A stretch of 15,136 nucleotides of DNA from Sphingobium sp. (GTDB lineage Bacteria; Pseudomonadota; Alphaproteobacteria; Sphingomonadales; Sphingomonadaceae), in assembly GCA_017745115.1 (NCBI GenBank), contig JAGIAA010000002.1, positions 175,086 to 190,221 on the forward strand, written 5' to 3'. Position numbers and translations under genes: made by a program. Of the stretch, positions 5,913 through 13,236 are shown piece by piece. Each line of letters opens with the position of its first letter. Within the stretch, counting starts at the first letter, position 1. A model generated the notes under the pieces. It made no database searches, was not told the DNA's origin, and saw nothing but the letters and a program-made list of their open reading frames with translations.

Positions 5913-6584
5913 ATGCGCGACATGTTGGACAGGCTTGTCTTCAGCGATGCAATTTCCCGCCGTCGCCTCGCGCTCCAGTCGCACTTTGACGTGCGCAAGC
6001 AGTTCGAGGAAATCGAAGAAAGCTGCATCCCATCCTATGTACACGGCAACCGACTGGCGGCCTGGGTTGCGTGGCAGCGGACGAAGGCTGCTGCACGGCT
6101 CTATGATCGCCTTGCCCCGGCCGGCTCGATCCTCGATTTCGGCGCTGCCACTGGCGAGGTGGGCCACTTGGCCCACAAGAAGGGCCCCTATCATATCATC
6201 GAGCAGGACGAGATTCTCGTCGCCGCTTGCACGGCTTGGCAGGACGCCAAGCGTGTCTCGCTCGAGAATGCCGAGCCCGGTGCTTACGCTGCGGTATTCG
6301 CTTTGGACTCGCTCGAGCACAATGACGACATCCCCGCTCTGATCGAGCAACTGGTTCCGTTGCTGCGAGCAAATGGCGTTTTCATTCTGTCGGGCCCGAC
6401 CGAGAGCAGCTTCTACAAGCTGGGTCGCCGGCTTGCCGGTTTCTCGGGCCACTATCATCACTCGAACATCTTCGACATCGAAGCGATCATGGCGCGCCAC
6501 TGCACGCTGGCGGAAGCGCAGCGCGTTCCGGTCTTCCCCACCTTGTTCCGAGTTACCGCGTGGCGGCCCAAGCGGACGGGATAG
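5913..6584 (+). CDS. Class I SAM-dependent methyltransferase, first gene of a glycan cassette
   Basis: A 223-residue Rossmann-fold methyltransferase. Motif I is ILDFGAATGEVG (73-84), with the acidic motif II near YHIIEQDE, and motif IV region AAVFALDSLEHNDD (126-139) as in Methyltransf_11/Ubie-type enzymes ('SLEH' marking the post-IV helix). The later segment LSGPTESSFYKLGRRLAGFSGHYHHSNIFDIEAI suits enzymes found in polysaccharide loci. No membrane segment, so it acts in the cytoplasm. As first gene of a plus-strand unit with a flippase-like protein and two glycosyltransferases, a nucleotide- or lipid-linked sugar is a sensible substrate (inference). The start is uncertain: ATG 5913 has AAAGGA only two bases upstream, ATG 5922 has the same element 11 bases upstream. 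The stop is followed by the next gene after 5 nt. Confidence 0.85.
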   Translation: MRDMLDRLVFSDAISRRRLALQSHFDVRKQFEEIEESCIPSYVHGNRLAAWVAWQRTKAAARLYDRLAPAGSILDFGAATGEVGHLAHKKGPYHIIEQDEILVAACTAWQDAKRVSLENAEPGAYAAVFALDSLEHNDDIPALIEQLVPLLRANGVFILSGPTESSFYKLGRRLAGFSGHYHHSNIFDIEAIMARHCTLAEAQRVPVFPTLFRVTAWRPKRTG

Positions 6585-6589
6585 ACGGC

Positions 6590-6946
6590 ATGGTGACAAG
6601 TTTGCGCCTCGGAACCGCCATAGTCATCGTGCTGATGGTCTCTGTCGGCCAGATCCTGTTCAAGCTCGCGGCGGAAAAGCTTCGGCTGAGCGGCGGGCAA
6701 TTGACCATGCCGGTCCTCACCACGATCGCCCTCTCGTTGCTCATCTACGGCATTGCGACACTGGGCTGGATCTGGGTCCTCCAATGGTACCCGCTCTCGC
6801 GCATCTACCCGCTGATGGCGATGTCGTTCGTGATGGTGCCGATCGGTGGCGCGCTCCTGTTCGCCGAGCGACTGACTCCATCCTATTTCGGGGGAAGCGC
6901 GCTGCTCTTGGCGGGCCTCTTCCTCATCATGCTGCCGCGCACCTAA
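6590..6946 (+). CDS. Four-TM SMR/EamA-like transporter, ArnE/ArnF-like flippase candidate
   Basis: A 118-residue integral membrane protein with four predicted helices (about 7-24, 42-64, 71-92, 98-115). The motifs GQILFKLA (20-27), WIWVLQWYPLSRIYPLMAMSFVMVPIGG (60-87) and LLFAERLTP (89-97), with a conserved Glu at the end of TM3, are those of small drug/metabolite-superfamily proteins such as ArnE/ArnF, which flip undecaprenyl-phosphate-aminoarabinose. Between a methyltransferase and a polyprenyl-phosphate GT, moving a lipid-linked sugar across the inner membrane is the likeliest role; a multidrug exporter is the alternative. I used ATG 6590, 5 nt after the previous stop; an in-frame GTG at 6560 would overlap the upstream gene by 25 nt. 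ArnE/F-type proteins often work as dimers, and only one copy is present. Confidence 0.85.
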   Translation: MVTSLRLGTAIVIVLMVSVGQILFKLAAEKLRLSGGQLTMPVLTTIALSLLIYGIATLGWIWVLQWYPLSRIYPLMAMSFVMVPIGGALLFAERLTPSYFGGSALLLAGLFLIMLPRT

Positions 6947-6974
6947 GACAGGCATCGAAGCGAGGCTAAAGATC

Positions 6975-8003
6975 GTGAATAGCAGAGTTGATCCGAGAGA
7001 GATGTTTCGTGCGATTGGCCGAGAGCCGTTTTCACACGCCCTTAGCATCGCCGTCATAATCCCCTGCTATAAGGTGACCGCACATATCGCCGAGGTGATC
7101 GCACGCATCGGCCAGGAAGTTCGGGCGATCTACTGCGTCGACGACGCCTGTCCGGAAGGCTCGGGCAAGCTCGTCGAGAAGATGGTTCGTGACAAACGCG
7201 TCAAAATCATCTTCCATGACGAGAACCAGGGCGTTGGCGGCGCCATGCTGACGGGTTATCGCGCCGCGCTGGCCGACGGGCATGATGTGCTGGTCAAGAT
7301 CGATGGCGACGGCCAGATGGACCCTTCGCTCATCCCGCAGTTCGTCTATCCGATCGAACTCGGGATGGCCGACTATACGAAGGGCAATCGCTTCTTCAAT
7401 ATCGAGGATGTGAGGGGCATGCCCCCGGTCCGCCTGATCGGCAACGGCGCGCTGTCTTTCCTCACCAAGCTGTCCTCGGGCTATTGGAACATCTTCGATC
7501 CGACCAACGGCTATACCGCAATGCACCGGTCGGTCGGCGAGCTCATCGTCAATCGCAGGATCGACAAGCGGTACTTCTTCGAGACCGACATGCTGCTCAA
7601 CCTCTACCTGTTGCGAGCGGTCGTGCAGGATGTGCCGATGGCCGCGGTCTATGCCGAAGAGAAAAGCAATCTGAGCGTCCGGCGGATCGCGGTTCCGTTC
7701 CTGATGAAGAACCTGCGCAACGCCGCACGCCGCTTTTTCATCAATTACATCATCCGCGACTTTTCGCTTGCCACGCTCGAAGCCATTCTCGGCGTCCTGC
7801 TGCTCGCATTCGGTCTCGCGACGGGCTCGATTTTCTGGCTCCGTTCCTATATGTCGGGCGAGGTGGCCACGGCAGGGCAAGTGATGATCGCGGCCCTGCC
7901 GATCCTCAGTGGCACGCAATTGCTGCTGTCGGCACTGAACTTCGACATGCGCAACGTGCCCTCGATCGTCCGGCATCCGCTACTCACCAGACGGCGAACA
8001 TGA
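6975..8003 (+). CDS. GtrB/DPM1-like GT2 polyprenyl-phosphate glycosyltransferase
   Basis: A 342-residue GT-A glycosyltransferase. The catalytic domain starts at IAVIIPCYKV (25-34); VDDACPEGSG (55-64) holds the nucleotide-binding acids, ENQGVGGAMLTGYRAAL follows, and VKIDGDGQMDP (107-117) contains the metal-binding D110-x-D112. FDPTNGYTAMHR and YFFETDMLLNL match dolichyl/bactoprenyl-phosphate sugar synthases. Two C-terminal membrane helices (about 266-290 and 301-322) anchor it, as in GtrB. It would load a sugar from a nucleotide donor onto undecaprenyl phosphate on the cytoplasmic face. Start is GTG 6975, with GAGG about 10 nt upstream. Its TGA overlaps the ATG of the next gene (ATGA at 8000-8003), a translational-coupling arrangement that suggests the two products work together. 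Confidence 0.9.
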   Translation: MNSRVDPREMFRAIGREPFSHALSIAVIIPCYKVTAHIAEVIARIGQEVRAIYCVDDACPEGSGKLVEKMVRDKRVKIIFHDENQGVGGAMLTGYRAALADGHDVLVKIDGDGQMDPSLIPQFVYPIELGMADYTKGNRFFNIEDVRGMPPVRLIGNGALSFLTKLSSGYWNIFDPTNGYTAMHRSVGELIVNRRIDKRYFFETDMLLNLYLLRAVVQDVPMAAVYAEEKSNLSVRRIAVPFLMKNLRNAARRFFINYIIRDFSLATLEAILGVLLLAFGLATGSIFWLRSYMSGEVATAGQVMIAALPILSGTQLLLSALNFDMRNVPSIVRHPLLTRRRT

Positions 8004-9391
8004 TGTTTCAGCCGATCAAGGCTTCATCGCGGACCTCGCACGAGGATCCCCGTCCCCAGCGACTCTTCCTGCTGCTCGCGCCATTTCTTTTTGCGGCCTA
8101 TGCGCTGCTAGTGCCGCCATTCCAAACTTTCGACGAAACGCAGCATCTGCAGCGTGCATGGCAGGTCAGCCAGTTCGAGGTGAGCGCAGAGCGACGCGGA
8201 AGACAGTCCGGCGGCGATCTTCCACCCGGCCTCGGCAAGGCAGCCATCGCACAACTGGCAGAGATCAAGCCACAGGGCGAGCGGCATGTTATCGTCCATC
8301 CCTTTGCTGACATCTTCAGCCAGAACACGTCGCCCGGCTATGACCAGCCACCGGTTTTTTACAATTTTTTCGGCGCGGCGGTCTATTCGCCGATCGGCTA
8401 CCTGCCACAGGCTCTGGTCATACGCATCGGGCAGGCCACCGGAATGTCCGTCGAATGGATCGTTCGGGCCGGACGTCTCCTCAACGCCGCGATCTGCATA
8501 GCGCTCGTGGCATGGGCGCTGGCGCTGATGCCGTTTGGGCGCTGGGTGATGATGACGATCGGCTTGTTGCCGCCCGTCGCGGCAGGCGCTGCCTCGATGG
8601 GGCAGGACGGCCTGATCGTCGGATGCGGCTTTGTCATCACCGCCTGGAGCCTGAAAGCCGCTGTCGAAGGTCGATGGCGGATGCGTGGCGCAGTCACGCT
8701 GGGCCTTGCCGCGGTCACTGCGACCCTCGCCAAATTTGTCTATCTGCCGCTTGTCGGCATAGCCTTGCTACCCAAGCCACGCCGCACCTCATGGCTGCGC
8801 TGGATTGCTGTGCCGTTCGCGGTTGGCTGTATCGCCGCATTGGCTCTGTTGGGGTGGATGAGTGTCAACGCTCATGCGCTTGTCAAATTCCTGCCGGATC
8901 TCCCGAGCATGGGCGAACAGGTGGTCTGGATCGTCACGAACCCGATCCGGTTCGCGACACTGATAGCGCAGACCTACTGGCATCTCCTGCCTTACGCCTG
9001 GGCCGGCTTCTATGCTTTCGGGGACTCGACGGTGCCGATCATTCTCCCCGCCGCGATTGCTGGCACGCAAGCCATTCTTCTCGCCATGATCTGCGGAGAC
9101 CGCGCTCATGATCTGACGCAATCGCGCCGATTGTGGATGCTGCTTATTTTCGCAACCGTTCCCGTGCTCATCGCAACGGCCTTGTTCATCAGCTTCAATC
9201 CGCCTGGCACCCATCATATTGAAGGTTTTCAGTCGCGCTATCTCTCGCCGGTTCTGCCCCTCGCGGCCATCGCCCTGATGCGCCGGAGCGCCAGCCCGTC
9301 GCGCTTGCTGGCGCCCGGCACTCTCGCGCTTACGTTGGCCGCCCATGCGGCGACACTCGGCACGATGCTGCGGACCTTCTACAGCTTCTGA
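8000..9391 (+). CDS. DUF2142 multi-spanning membrane protein, probable GT-C-type glycosyltransferase
   Basis: A 463-residue polytopic membrane protein. After a short cytoplasmic leader the first helix (LFLLLAPFLFAAYALLVPP) is followed at once by FQTFDETQHLQRAW, with Asp45-Glu46; an acidic pair in the first outer loop is the signature of GT-C glycosyltransferases that use polyprenyl-phosphate sugars, and the PP-x-DE-x-H-x-RA pattern marks DUF2142. About nine to eleven further hydrophobic stretches follow, including FGRWVMMTIGLLPPVAAGAAS, LAAVTATLAKFVYLPLVG and the conserved late loop HIEGFQSRYLSPVLPL, in which E-x-x-x-RY-x-P is also typical. It starts on the ATGA overlapping the GT2 stop. Likely role: transfer of the flipped sugar onto a glycan or lipid in the periplasm (inference). 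The acceptor is unknown. Confidence 0.85.
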   Translation: MMFQPIKASSRTSHEDPRPQRLFLLLAPFLFAAYALLVPPFQTFDETQHLQRAWQVSQFEVSAERRGRQSGGDLPPGLGKAAIAQLAEIKPQGERHVIVHPFADIFSQNTSPGYDQPPVFYNFFGAAVYSPIGYLPQALVIRIGQATGMSVEWIVRAGRLLNAAICIALVAWALALMPFGRWVMMTIGLLPPVAAGAASMGQDGLIVGCGFVITAWSLKAAVEGRWRMRGAVTLGLAAVTATLAKFVYLPLVGIALLPKPRRTSWLRWIAVPFAVGCIAALALLGWMSVNAHALVKFLPDLPSMGEQVVWIVTNPIRFATLIAQTYWHLLPYAWAGFYAFGDSTVPIILPAAIAGTQAILLAMICGDRAHDLTQSRRLWMLLIFATVPVLIATALFISFNPPGTHHIEGFQSRYLSPVLPLAAIALMRRSASPSRLLAPGTLALTLAAHAATLGTMLRTFYSF

Positions 9392-10387
9392 TCAAACGCG
9401 CAGCACGATCTTGCCGAAATGGTCGCCCGCCTCCATGCGGCGATGCGCCTCGGCGGCCTCGGCCAGTGGAAACGTCCGATCCATGGCCGGCTGCAACACG
9501 CCTTCTGCGAAAAGCGGCCAGACTGTCTCGCGGATCTCCGCGCAGAGTGCCACCTTGAAGGTCGGCGAACGCGGGCGCAGCGTCGATCCGGTCAGCGTCA
9601 GCCGCCGCGTCATCACCTGCGGAATGAAGATCTCCGCCTTGGTCCCGCCCAGCACGGCGATCGAGACATGGCGGCCATCCTCGGCAAGGCAGGTAAGATT
9701 GCGCGGCAGATAATCGCCGCCGACCATGTCGAGCACGGCATTGACGCCCGCGCCGCCTGTCAACCGCTTCACCTCCTCGGCGAAATCATGGGTCCGATAG
9801 TTGATCGCATGGGTCGCGCCCCAATCGGCTGCCGCGGCGCATTTCTCGTCCGACCCGCAGGTCACGATCGTCTCGATGCCGAATGCCTTGCAGAGCGACA
9901 CCGCCATGGTGCCGATGCCGCTCGTCCCGCCATGGATGAGCACACGCTCGCCTTCGCTCACATAGGCCCGCTCGAACAGATTGTGCCAGACCGTCATCAG
10001 CGTCTCGGGCAGCGCCGCCGCGTGCTCGGCGCTCATTGCCGCCGGCATGGCGAAGCATTGCGCATGCGGCGTCACGGCAAATTCGGCATAGCCCCCGCCC
10101 GCGACCAGCGCGCAGACGCGATGGCCGATGACAGCGGGATCGACGCCCTCACCCACGCCGGCGATGCGCCCCGCGACTTCCAGCCCCGGCAATGGCGATG
10201 CGCCCGGCGGAACCGGATAGAGCCCCTTGCGCTGGAGCACGTCGGGACGATTGACGCCCGCCGCTTCGACCTGGATGAGGACCTCGCCGGGCCCCGGAGC
10301 GGGCACGGCAACCCTGGCCATCCTGAGCACGTCGGGCCCGCCGGGCGCGCTGATCTCGACCGCCCGCATCGTCTCGGCCATGGCCAT
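9392..10387 (-). CDS. NAD(P)H:quinone oxidoreductase, PIG3-type medium-chain reductase
   Basis: A 331-residue member of the zinc-free MDR (quinone oxidoreductase) group, closest in look to the p53-inducible PIG3 family. Seen: MRAVEISAPGGPDVL (7-21), GEVLIQVEAAGVNRPDVLQRKGLYPVPPGASPLPGLEVAG, in which NRPD-x-x-QR-x-G-x-Y is the family signature (46-57), and the NADPH site HGGTSGIGTMAVSLCKA (152-168). No cysteine/histidine zinc ligands are present. It reduces quinones or activated alkenes with NADPH in the cytoplasm. I chose ATG 10387 because it carries a clear AGGGGG five to six bases upstream and gives the family N-terminus; ATGs at 10480 (31 extra residues) and 10381 are possible. Its stop abuts the stop of the convergent DUF2142 gene with no base between. 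Confidence 0.93.
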   Translation of the reverse strand: MAMAETMRAVEISAPGGPDVLRMARVAVPAPGPGEVLIQVEAAGVNRPDVLQRKGLYPVPPGASPLPGLEVAGRIAGVGEGVDPAVIGHRVCALVAGGGYAEFAVTPHAQCFAMPAAMSAEHAAALPETLMTVWHNLFERAYVSEGERVLIHGGTSGIGTMAVSLCKAFGIETIVTCGSDEKCAAAADWGATHAINYRTHDFAEEVKRLTGGAGVNAVLDMVGGDYLPRNLTCLAEDGRHVSIAVLGGTKAEIFIPQVMTRRLTLTGSTLRPRSPTFKVALCAEIRETVWPLFAEGVLQPAMDRTFPLAEAAEAHRRMEAGDHFGKIVLRV

Positions 10388-10492
10388 GTCTGCCCCCTGT
10401 GCGACCTGTTTCTTGCTTTGCGCACCTTGTGGCAGCGCGCTGACTCGGCGGCAAGAGTCTTGATCCGGCAGACCAGTCATCCGGAAGTGCCG

Positions 10493-10520
10493 TTGACTTG
10501 GCGCTTCATCCGCGTAACCA
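10493..10520 (+). promoter_or_regulatory. Promoter candidate for the DUF1192 gene
   Basis: TTGACT (10493-10498), a 16-nt spacer, and TAACCA (10515-10520) resemble a sigma-70 promoter with a good -35 and a moderate -10. Initiation 7-8 nt after the -10 would fall at the ATG (10528), which predicts a leaderless or nearly leaderless mRNA. This fits the absence of a Shine-Dalgarno. Confidence 0.45.
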
Positions 10521-10527
10521 TGGGCGC

Positions 10528-10728
10528 ATGGATTTCGAGGATGCCTCGCCCCGGCCGCGCGCGGGCGACCTCTTGAAGGCCCTCGCGCGCGAAGATCTGG
10601 ATCCGCTCTCGGTCGCGGATCTGGAAGAGCGCATCGCAGCCCTCACCGCAGAGATAGAACGGACGCGCGCCAAGAAGGATCGCGCCGTTAACCATAAGGC
10701 AAGCGCCGAGGCGCTATTCAAGAAATGA
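10528..10728 (+). CDS. DUF1192 family small protein
   Basis: A 66-residue acidic/basic mixed protein with the DUF1192 pattern: DLLKALAREDLDPLSVADLEERIAALTAEIERTRAKK (14-50). The 'LDPLSV.DLEERI..L..EI.R' segment is the conserved core, followed by a charged helix of coiled-coil type and ending HKASAEALFKK. No membrane segment or enzymatic motif. The family is known from alphaproteobacteria, with function unknown to me. It is too short for confidence from length alone, but the family pattern is clear. No Shine-Dalgarno precedes the ATG, and a promoter-like sequence lies at the distance expected for a leaderless transcript. It lies 141 nt upstream of clpA in the same direction, with clpA having its own promoter candidate between. 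Confidence 0.82.
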   Translation: MDFEDASPRPRAGDLLKALAREDLDPLSVADLEERIAALTAEIERTRAKKDRAVNHKASAEALFKK

Positions 10729-10795
10729 GGGGAGAGGAGGCAGGATCGCCGGCGGGCGGATATCGGCCTCCGAAACAGAGCAAGGAACGAGCGCT

Positions 10796-10827
10796 CTTGA
10801 ATGCACTCGTCCGCGCGCCGACATAGG
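10796..10827 (+). promoter_or_regulatory. clpA: Heat-shock (RpoH)-like promoter candidate for clpA
   Basis: CTTGAA (10796-10801) followed after about 16-18 nt by CCGACATAGG (10818-10827) resembles a sigma-32 promoter (CTTGAA ... CCCCATnT): the -35 is a full match, the -10 only partial. It would give a 5' leader of about 40 nt before the clpA ATG. ClpA being heat-shock regulated is plausible from family knowledge. Confidence 0.4.
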
Positions 10828-10834
10828 TTGCAGA

Positions 10835-10859
10835 GCGGCCCGATCGCGGGCCGCAGGAG
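10835..10859 (+). promoter_or_regulatory. GC hairpin directly before the clpA Shine-Dalgarno
   Basis: GCGGCCCG (10835-10842) and CGGGCCGC (10847-10854) form a perfect 8-bp all-GC stem with loop ATCG. The clpA Shine-Dalgarno AGGAG (10855-10859) starts on the very next base, so the SD is left single-stranded at the foot of the stem. It may protect the 5' end of the mRNA or help ribosome loading; too stable for a thermometer. Confidence 0.45.
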
Positions 10860-10869
10860 TGAAGTAGAA

Positions 10870-13200
10870 ATGCCGTCTTTCGCCTCTGCCCTCGAAACCA
10901 CCCTGCACAATGCGCTGGCGCACGCCACTGAGCGCCATCACGAATATGCGACGCTGGAGCATCTGCTGCTCGCGCTCATTGACGATGAGCACGCAGCGAA
11001 GGTGATGCAGGCCTGCGGCGTCGATCTTGGTGAACTCAGCGACACCGTGACGCACTATCTCGACACGGAGCTCGACAGCCTCAAGGTCGCCGGCCAGGTC
11101 GATCCTTCGCCGACCAGCGGCTTCCAGCGCGTCGTCCAGCGCGCGATCCTGCACGTCCAGTCTTCCGGCAAGGAGGAAGTGACCGGGGCGAACGTCCTCG
11201 TCGCGCTCTTCTCCGAGCGCGAAAGCTATGCGGTCTATTTCCTGCAGCAGCAGGACATGAGCCGCCTCGATGCCGTCTCCTATCTCTCGCATGGCGTCGG
11301 CAAGGGCGCGGTCACGCCCGAGCAGCCCAAGTCGGCCCAGCCCGAGGAAGAGAAGAAGAGCGAGTCCAAGAAGAAGGACGGCGCTCTCGACCAGTTCACG
11401 ATCAATTTGAACGAGAAGGCCAAGGAAGGCCGCGTGGATCCCCTGATCGGCCGCATGGCCGAGGTGGACCGCACCATCCAGATCCTGTGCCGCCGTTCCA
11501 AGAACAACCCGCTTTATGTGGGCGATCCGGGCGTCGGCAAGACCGCCATCGCCGAGGGTCTGGCGCGCAAGATCATCGAGGGCGAAGTGCCCGACGTGCT
11601 GAAGCCGGCCGTCATCTATTCGCTCGACATGGGCGCGCTGCTTGCCGGCACGCGCTATCGCGGCGACTTCGAGGAGCGCCTGAAGGCCGTCGTTTCCGAG
11701 CTCGAAAAGCTGCCTGACGCGATCCTGTTCATCGACGAGATCCACACGGTGATCGGCGCCGGCGCGACCTCCGGCGGGGCGATGGATGCGTCAAATCTGC
11801 TCAAGCCGGCTCTCTCCGGTGGCCAGATCCGGTGCATCGGCTCGACGACCTACAAGGAGTTCCGCAACCATTTCGAGAAGGACCGCGCCCTGCTGCGCCG
11901 GTTCCAGAAGATTGACGTGAACGAGCCGACCGTGCCCGACACGATCAAGATTCTGACCGGGCTCCGGTCGGCCTTCGAGGAACACCACCATGTCAAGTAC
12001 ACGCCCGACGCCATCAAGGCGGCGGTCGAGCTTTCGGCGCGTTACATCAATGACCGCAAGCTGCCCGACAAGGCGATCGACGTCATCGACGAGGTCGGTG
12101 CGATGCAGATGCTGGTTCCGCCCAGCCGCCGCAAGAAGATGATCACGCCCAAGGAGATCGAGGCCGTGATCGCGACCATGGCGCGCATCCCGCCCAAGAC
12201 CGTGTCGAGCGACGACAAGACCGTGCTGGAGACGCTCCAGACCGATCTCAAGCGCGTCGTCTTCGGCCAGGACAAGGCGATCGAGGTGCTCAGCTCGGCG
12301 ATCAAGCTCAGCCGTGCGGGCCTGCGCGATCCGGACAAGCCGATCGGCAACTATCTGTTCAGAGGCGACACCGGCGTCGGCAAGACCGAGGTCGCGCGGC
12401 AGCTGGCGCAGCTGCTCGGCATTCCGCTCCAGCGTTTCGACATGTCGGAATATATGGAGCGCCACTCGGTGAGCCGCCTGATCGGCGCGCCTCCGGGCTA
12501 TGTCGGCTATGACCAGGGCGGCCTGCTGACGGATGCGATCGACCAGAACCCGCATTGCGTGTTGCTGCTCGACGAGGTCGAGAAGGCGCATCCGGACCTG
12601 TTCAACATCCTGCTGCAGGTCATGGACAATGGCCGCCTCACCGATCACCACGGCAAGACGGTCGATTTCCGCAACGTCATTCTGATCATGACGACCAATG
12701 CGGGCGCGTCCGACATGGTCAAGGAATCGATCGGCTTCGGCGACATCGCGCGCGACGACGTGCAGGAAGAGGCCGTGAAGAAGCTTTTCACGCCGGAATT
12801 CCGCAACCGCCTCGATGCGATCGTACCGTTCGGCTATCTCCCGACCGAGGTTGTCGCCCGCGTGGTCGACAAGTTCATCATCCAGCTCGAGCTCCAGCTG
12901 GCCGACCGTGATGTCCACATCACGCTCGACGAGCCTGCCCGCGACTGGCTGACGGCGAAGGGCTATGACAAGCTCTATGGCGCCCGCCCTATGGGGCGGC
13001 TCATCCAGGAGAAGATCAAGCAGCCGCTGGCCGAGGAACTGTTGTTCGGCAAGCTCGTCCATGGCGGCGAGGTCAATGTGAAGCTGAAGGATGGCGAGCT
13101 GACCTTCGAGATCACGCCTGCCGCACCCAAGCGCAACAAGGGCGGCACGCCGCCCAAGGCAGGCGGCAAGGGCAGGAAGGCGCCGGCCAAGGCGAAATAA
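10870..13200 (+). CDS. clpA: ATP-dependent Clp protease ATP-binding subunit ClpA
   Basis: A 776-residue Hsp100 unfoldase that feeds proteins into ClpP. The N-domain (about 1-145) opens MPSFASALETTLHNALAHA and contains the two Clp-N repeats (YATLEHLLLALI, VTGANVLVALFSERES). A charged Lys/Glu linker (about 156-173) leads to AAA1 with Walker A GDPGVGKT (218-225) and Walker B ILFIDE (284-291 region). AAA2 has Walker A GDTGVGKT (499-506) and Walker B VLLLDE (564-569). The ClpP-docking tripeptide is IGF (621-623), where E. coli has IGL. Sensor-2 lies in YGARPMGRLIQ. A Lys/Pro-rich tail of about 25 residues (PKRNKGG...KGRKAPAKAK) follows the normal end. ATG 10870 is used: AGGAG is 10-11 nt upstream, and earlier in-frame codons lack family similarity. 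No clpS gene, its usual adaptor partner, is adjacent. Confidence 0.98.
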   Translation: MPSFASALETTLHNALAHATERHHEYATLEHLLLALIDDEHAAKVMQACGVDLGELSDTVTHYLDTELDSLKVAGQVDPSPTSGFQRVVQRAILHVQSSGKEEVTGANVLVALFSERESYAVYFLQQQDMSRLDAVSYLSHGVGKGAVTPEQPKSAQPEEEKKSESKKKDGALDQFTINLNEKAKEGRVDPLIGRMAEVDRTIQILCRRSKNNPLYVGDPGVGKTAIAEGLARKIIEGEVPDVLKPAVIYSLDMGALLAGTRYRGDFEERLKAVVSELEKLPDAILFIDEIHTVIGAGATSGGAMDASNLLKPALSGGQIRCIGSTTYKEFRNHFEKDRALLRRFQKIDVNEPTVPDTIKILTGLRSAFEEHHHVKYTPDAIKAAVELSARYINDRKLPDKAIDVIDEVGAMQMLVPPSRRKKMITPKEIEAVIATMARIPPKTVSSDDKTVLETLQTDLKRVVFGQDKAIEVLSSAIKLSRAGLRDPDKPIGNYLFRGDTGVGKTEVARQLAQLLGIPLQRFDMSEYMERHSVSRLIGAPPGYVGYDQGGLLTDAIDQNPHCVLLLDEVEKAHPDLFNILLQVMDNGRLTDHHGKTVDFRNVILIMTTNAGASDMVKESIGFGDIARDDVQEEAVKKLFTPEFRNRLDAIVPFGYLPTEVVARVVDKFIIQLELQLADRDVHITLDEPARDWLTAKGYDKLYGARPMGRLIQEKIKQPLAEELLFGKLVHGGEVNVKLKDGELTFEITPAAPKRNKGGTPPKAGGKGRKAPAKAK

Positions 13201-13236
13201 GCACCGCCTTGTCGCGCCTCTCAGTGCACGAACAAG

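Noticed and set aside
5856..7976. Minus-strand open frames opposite the glycan cassette (5856-6599, 6458-7057, 7032-7976)
   Set aside because: Antisense frames with His/Arg/Asp-rich composition and no recognisable family; sense genes have clear motifs and operon spacing.
7484..7999. Upstream extension of the DUF2142 frame to 7484
   Set aside because: It lies wholly inside the GT2 gene in another frame; the family N-terminal helix begins just after the ATGA overlap at 8000.
10729..10869. A small clpS gene before clpA
   Set aside because: No frame in this gap carries ClpS motifs, and the in-frame extension of clpA (10801-10869) has no similarity to the ClpA N-domain.
11791..13062. Long open frame (423 codons) antisense to clpA
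   Set aside because: Its composition (runs of Arg, Asp, Leu, Val, His) is that of a mirror frame of a GC-rich gene; no family motif, and the clpA call on the other strand is certain. The same holds for 10714-11745 on the minus strand.
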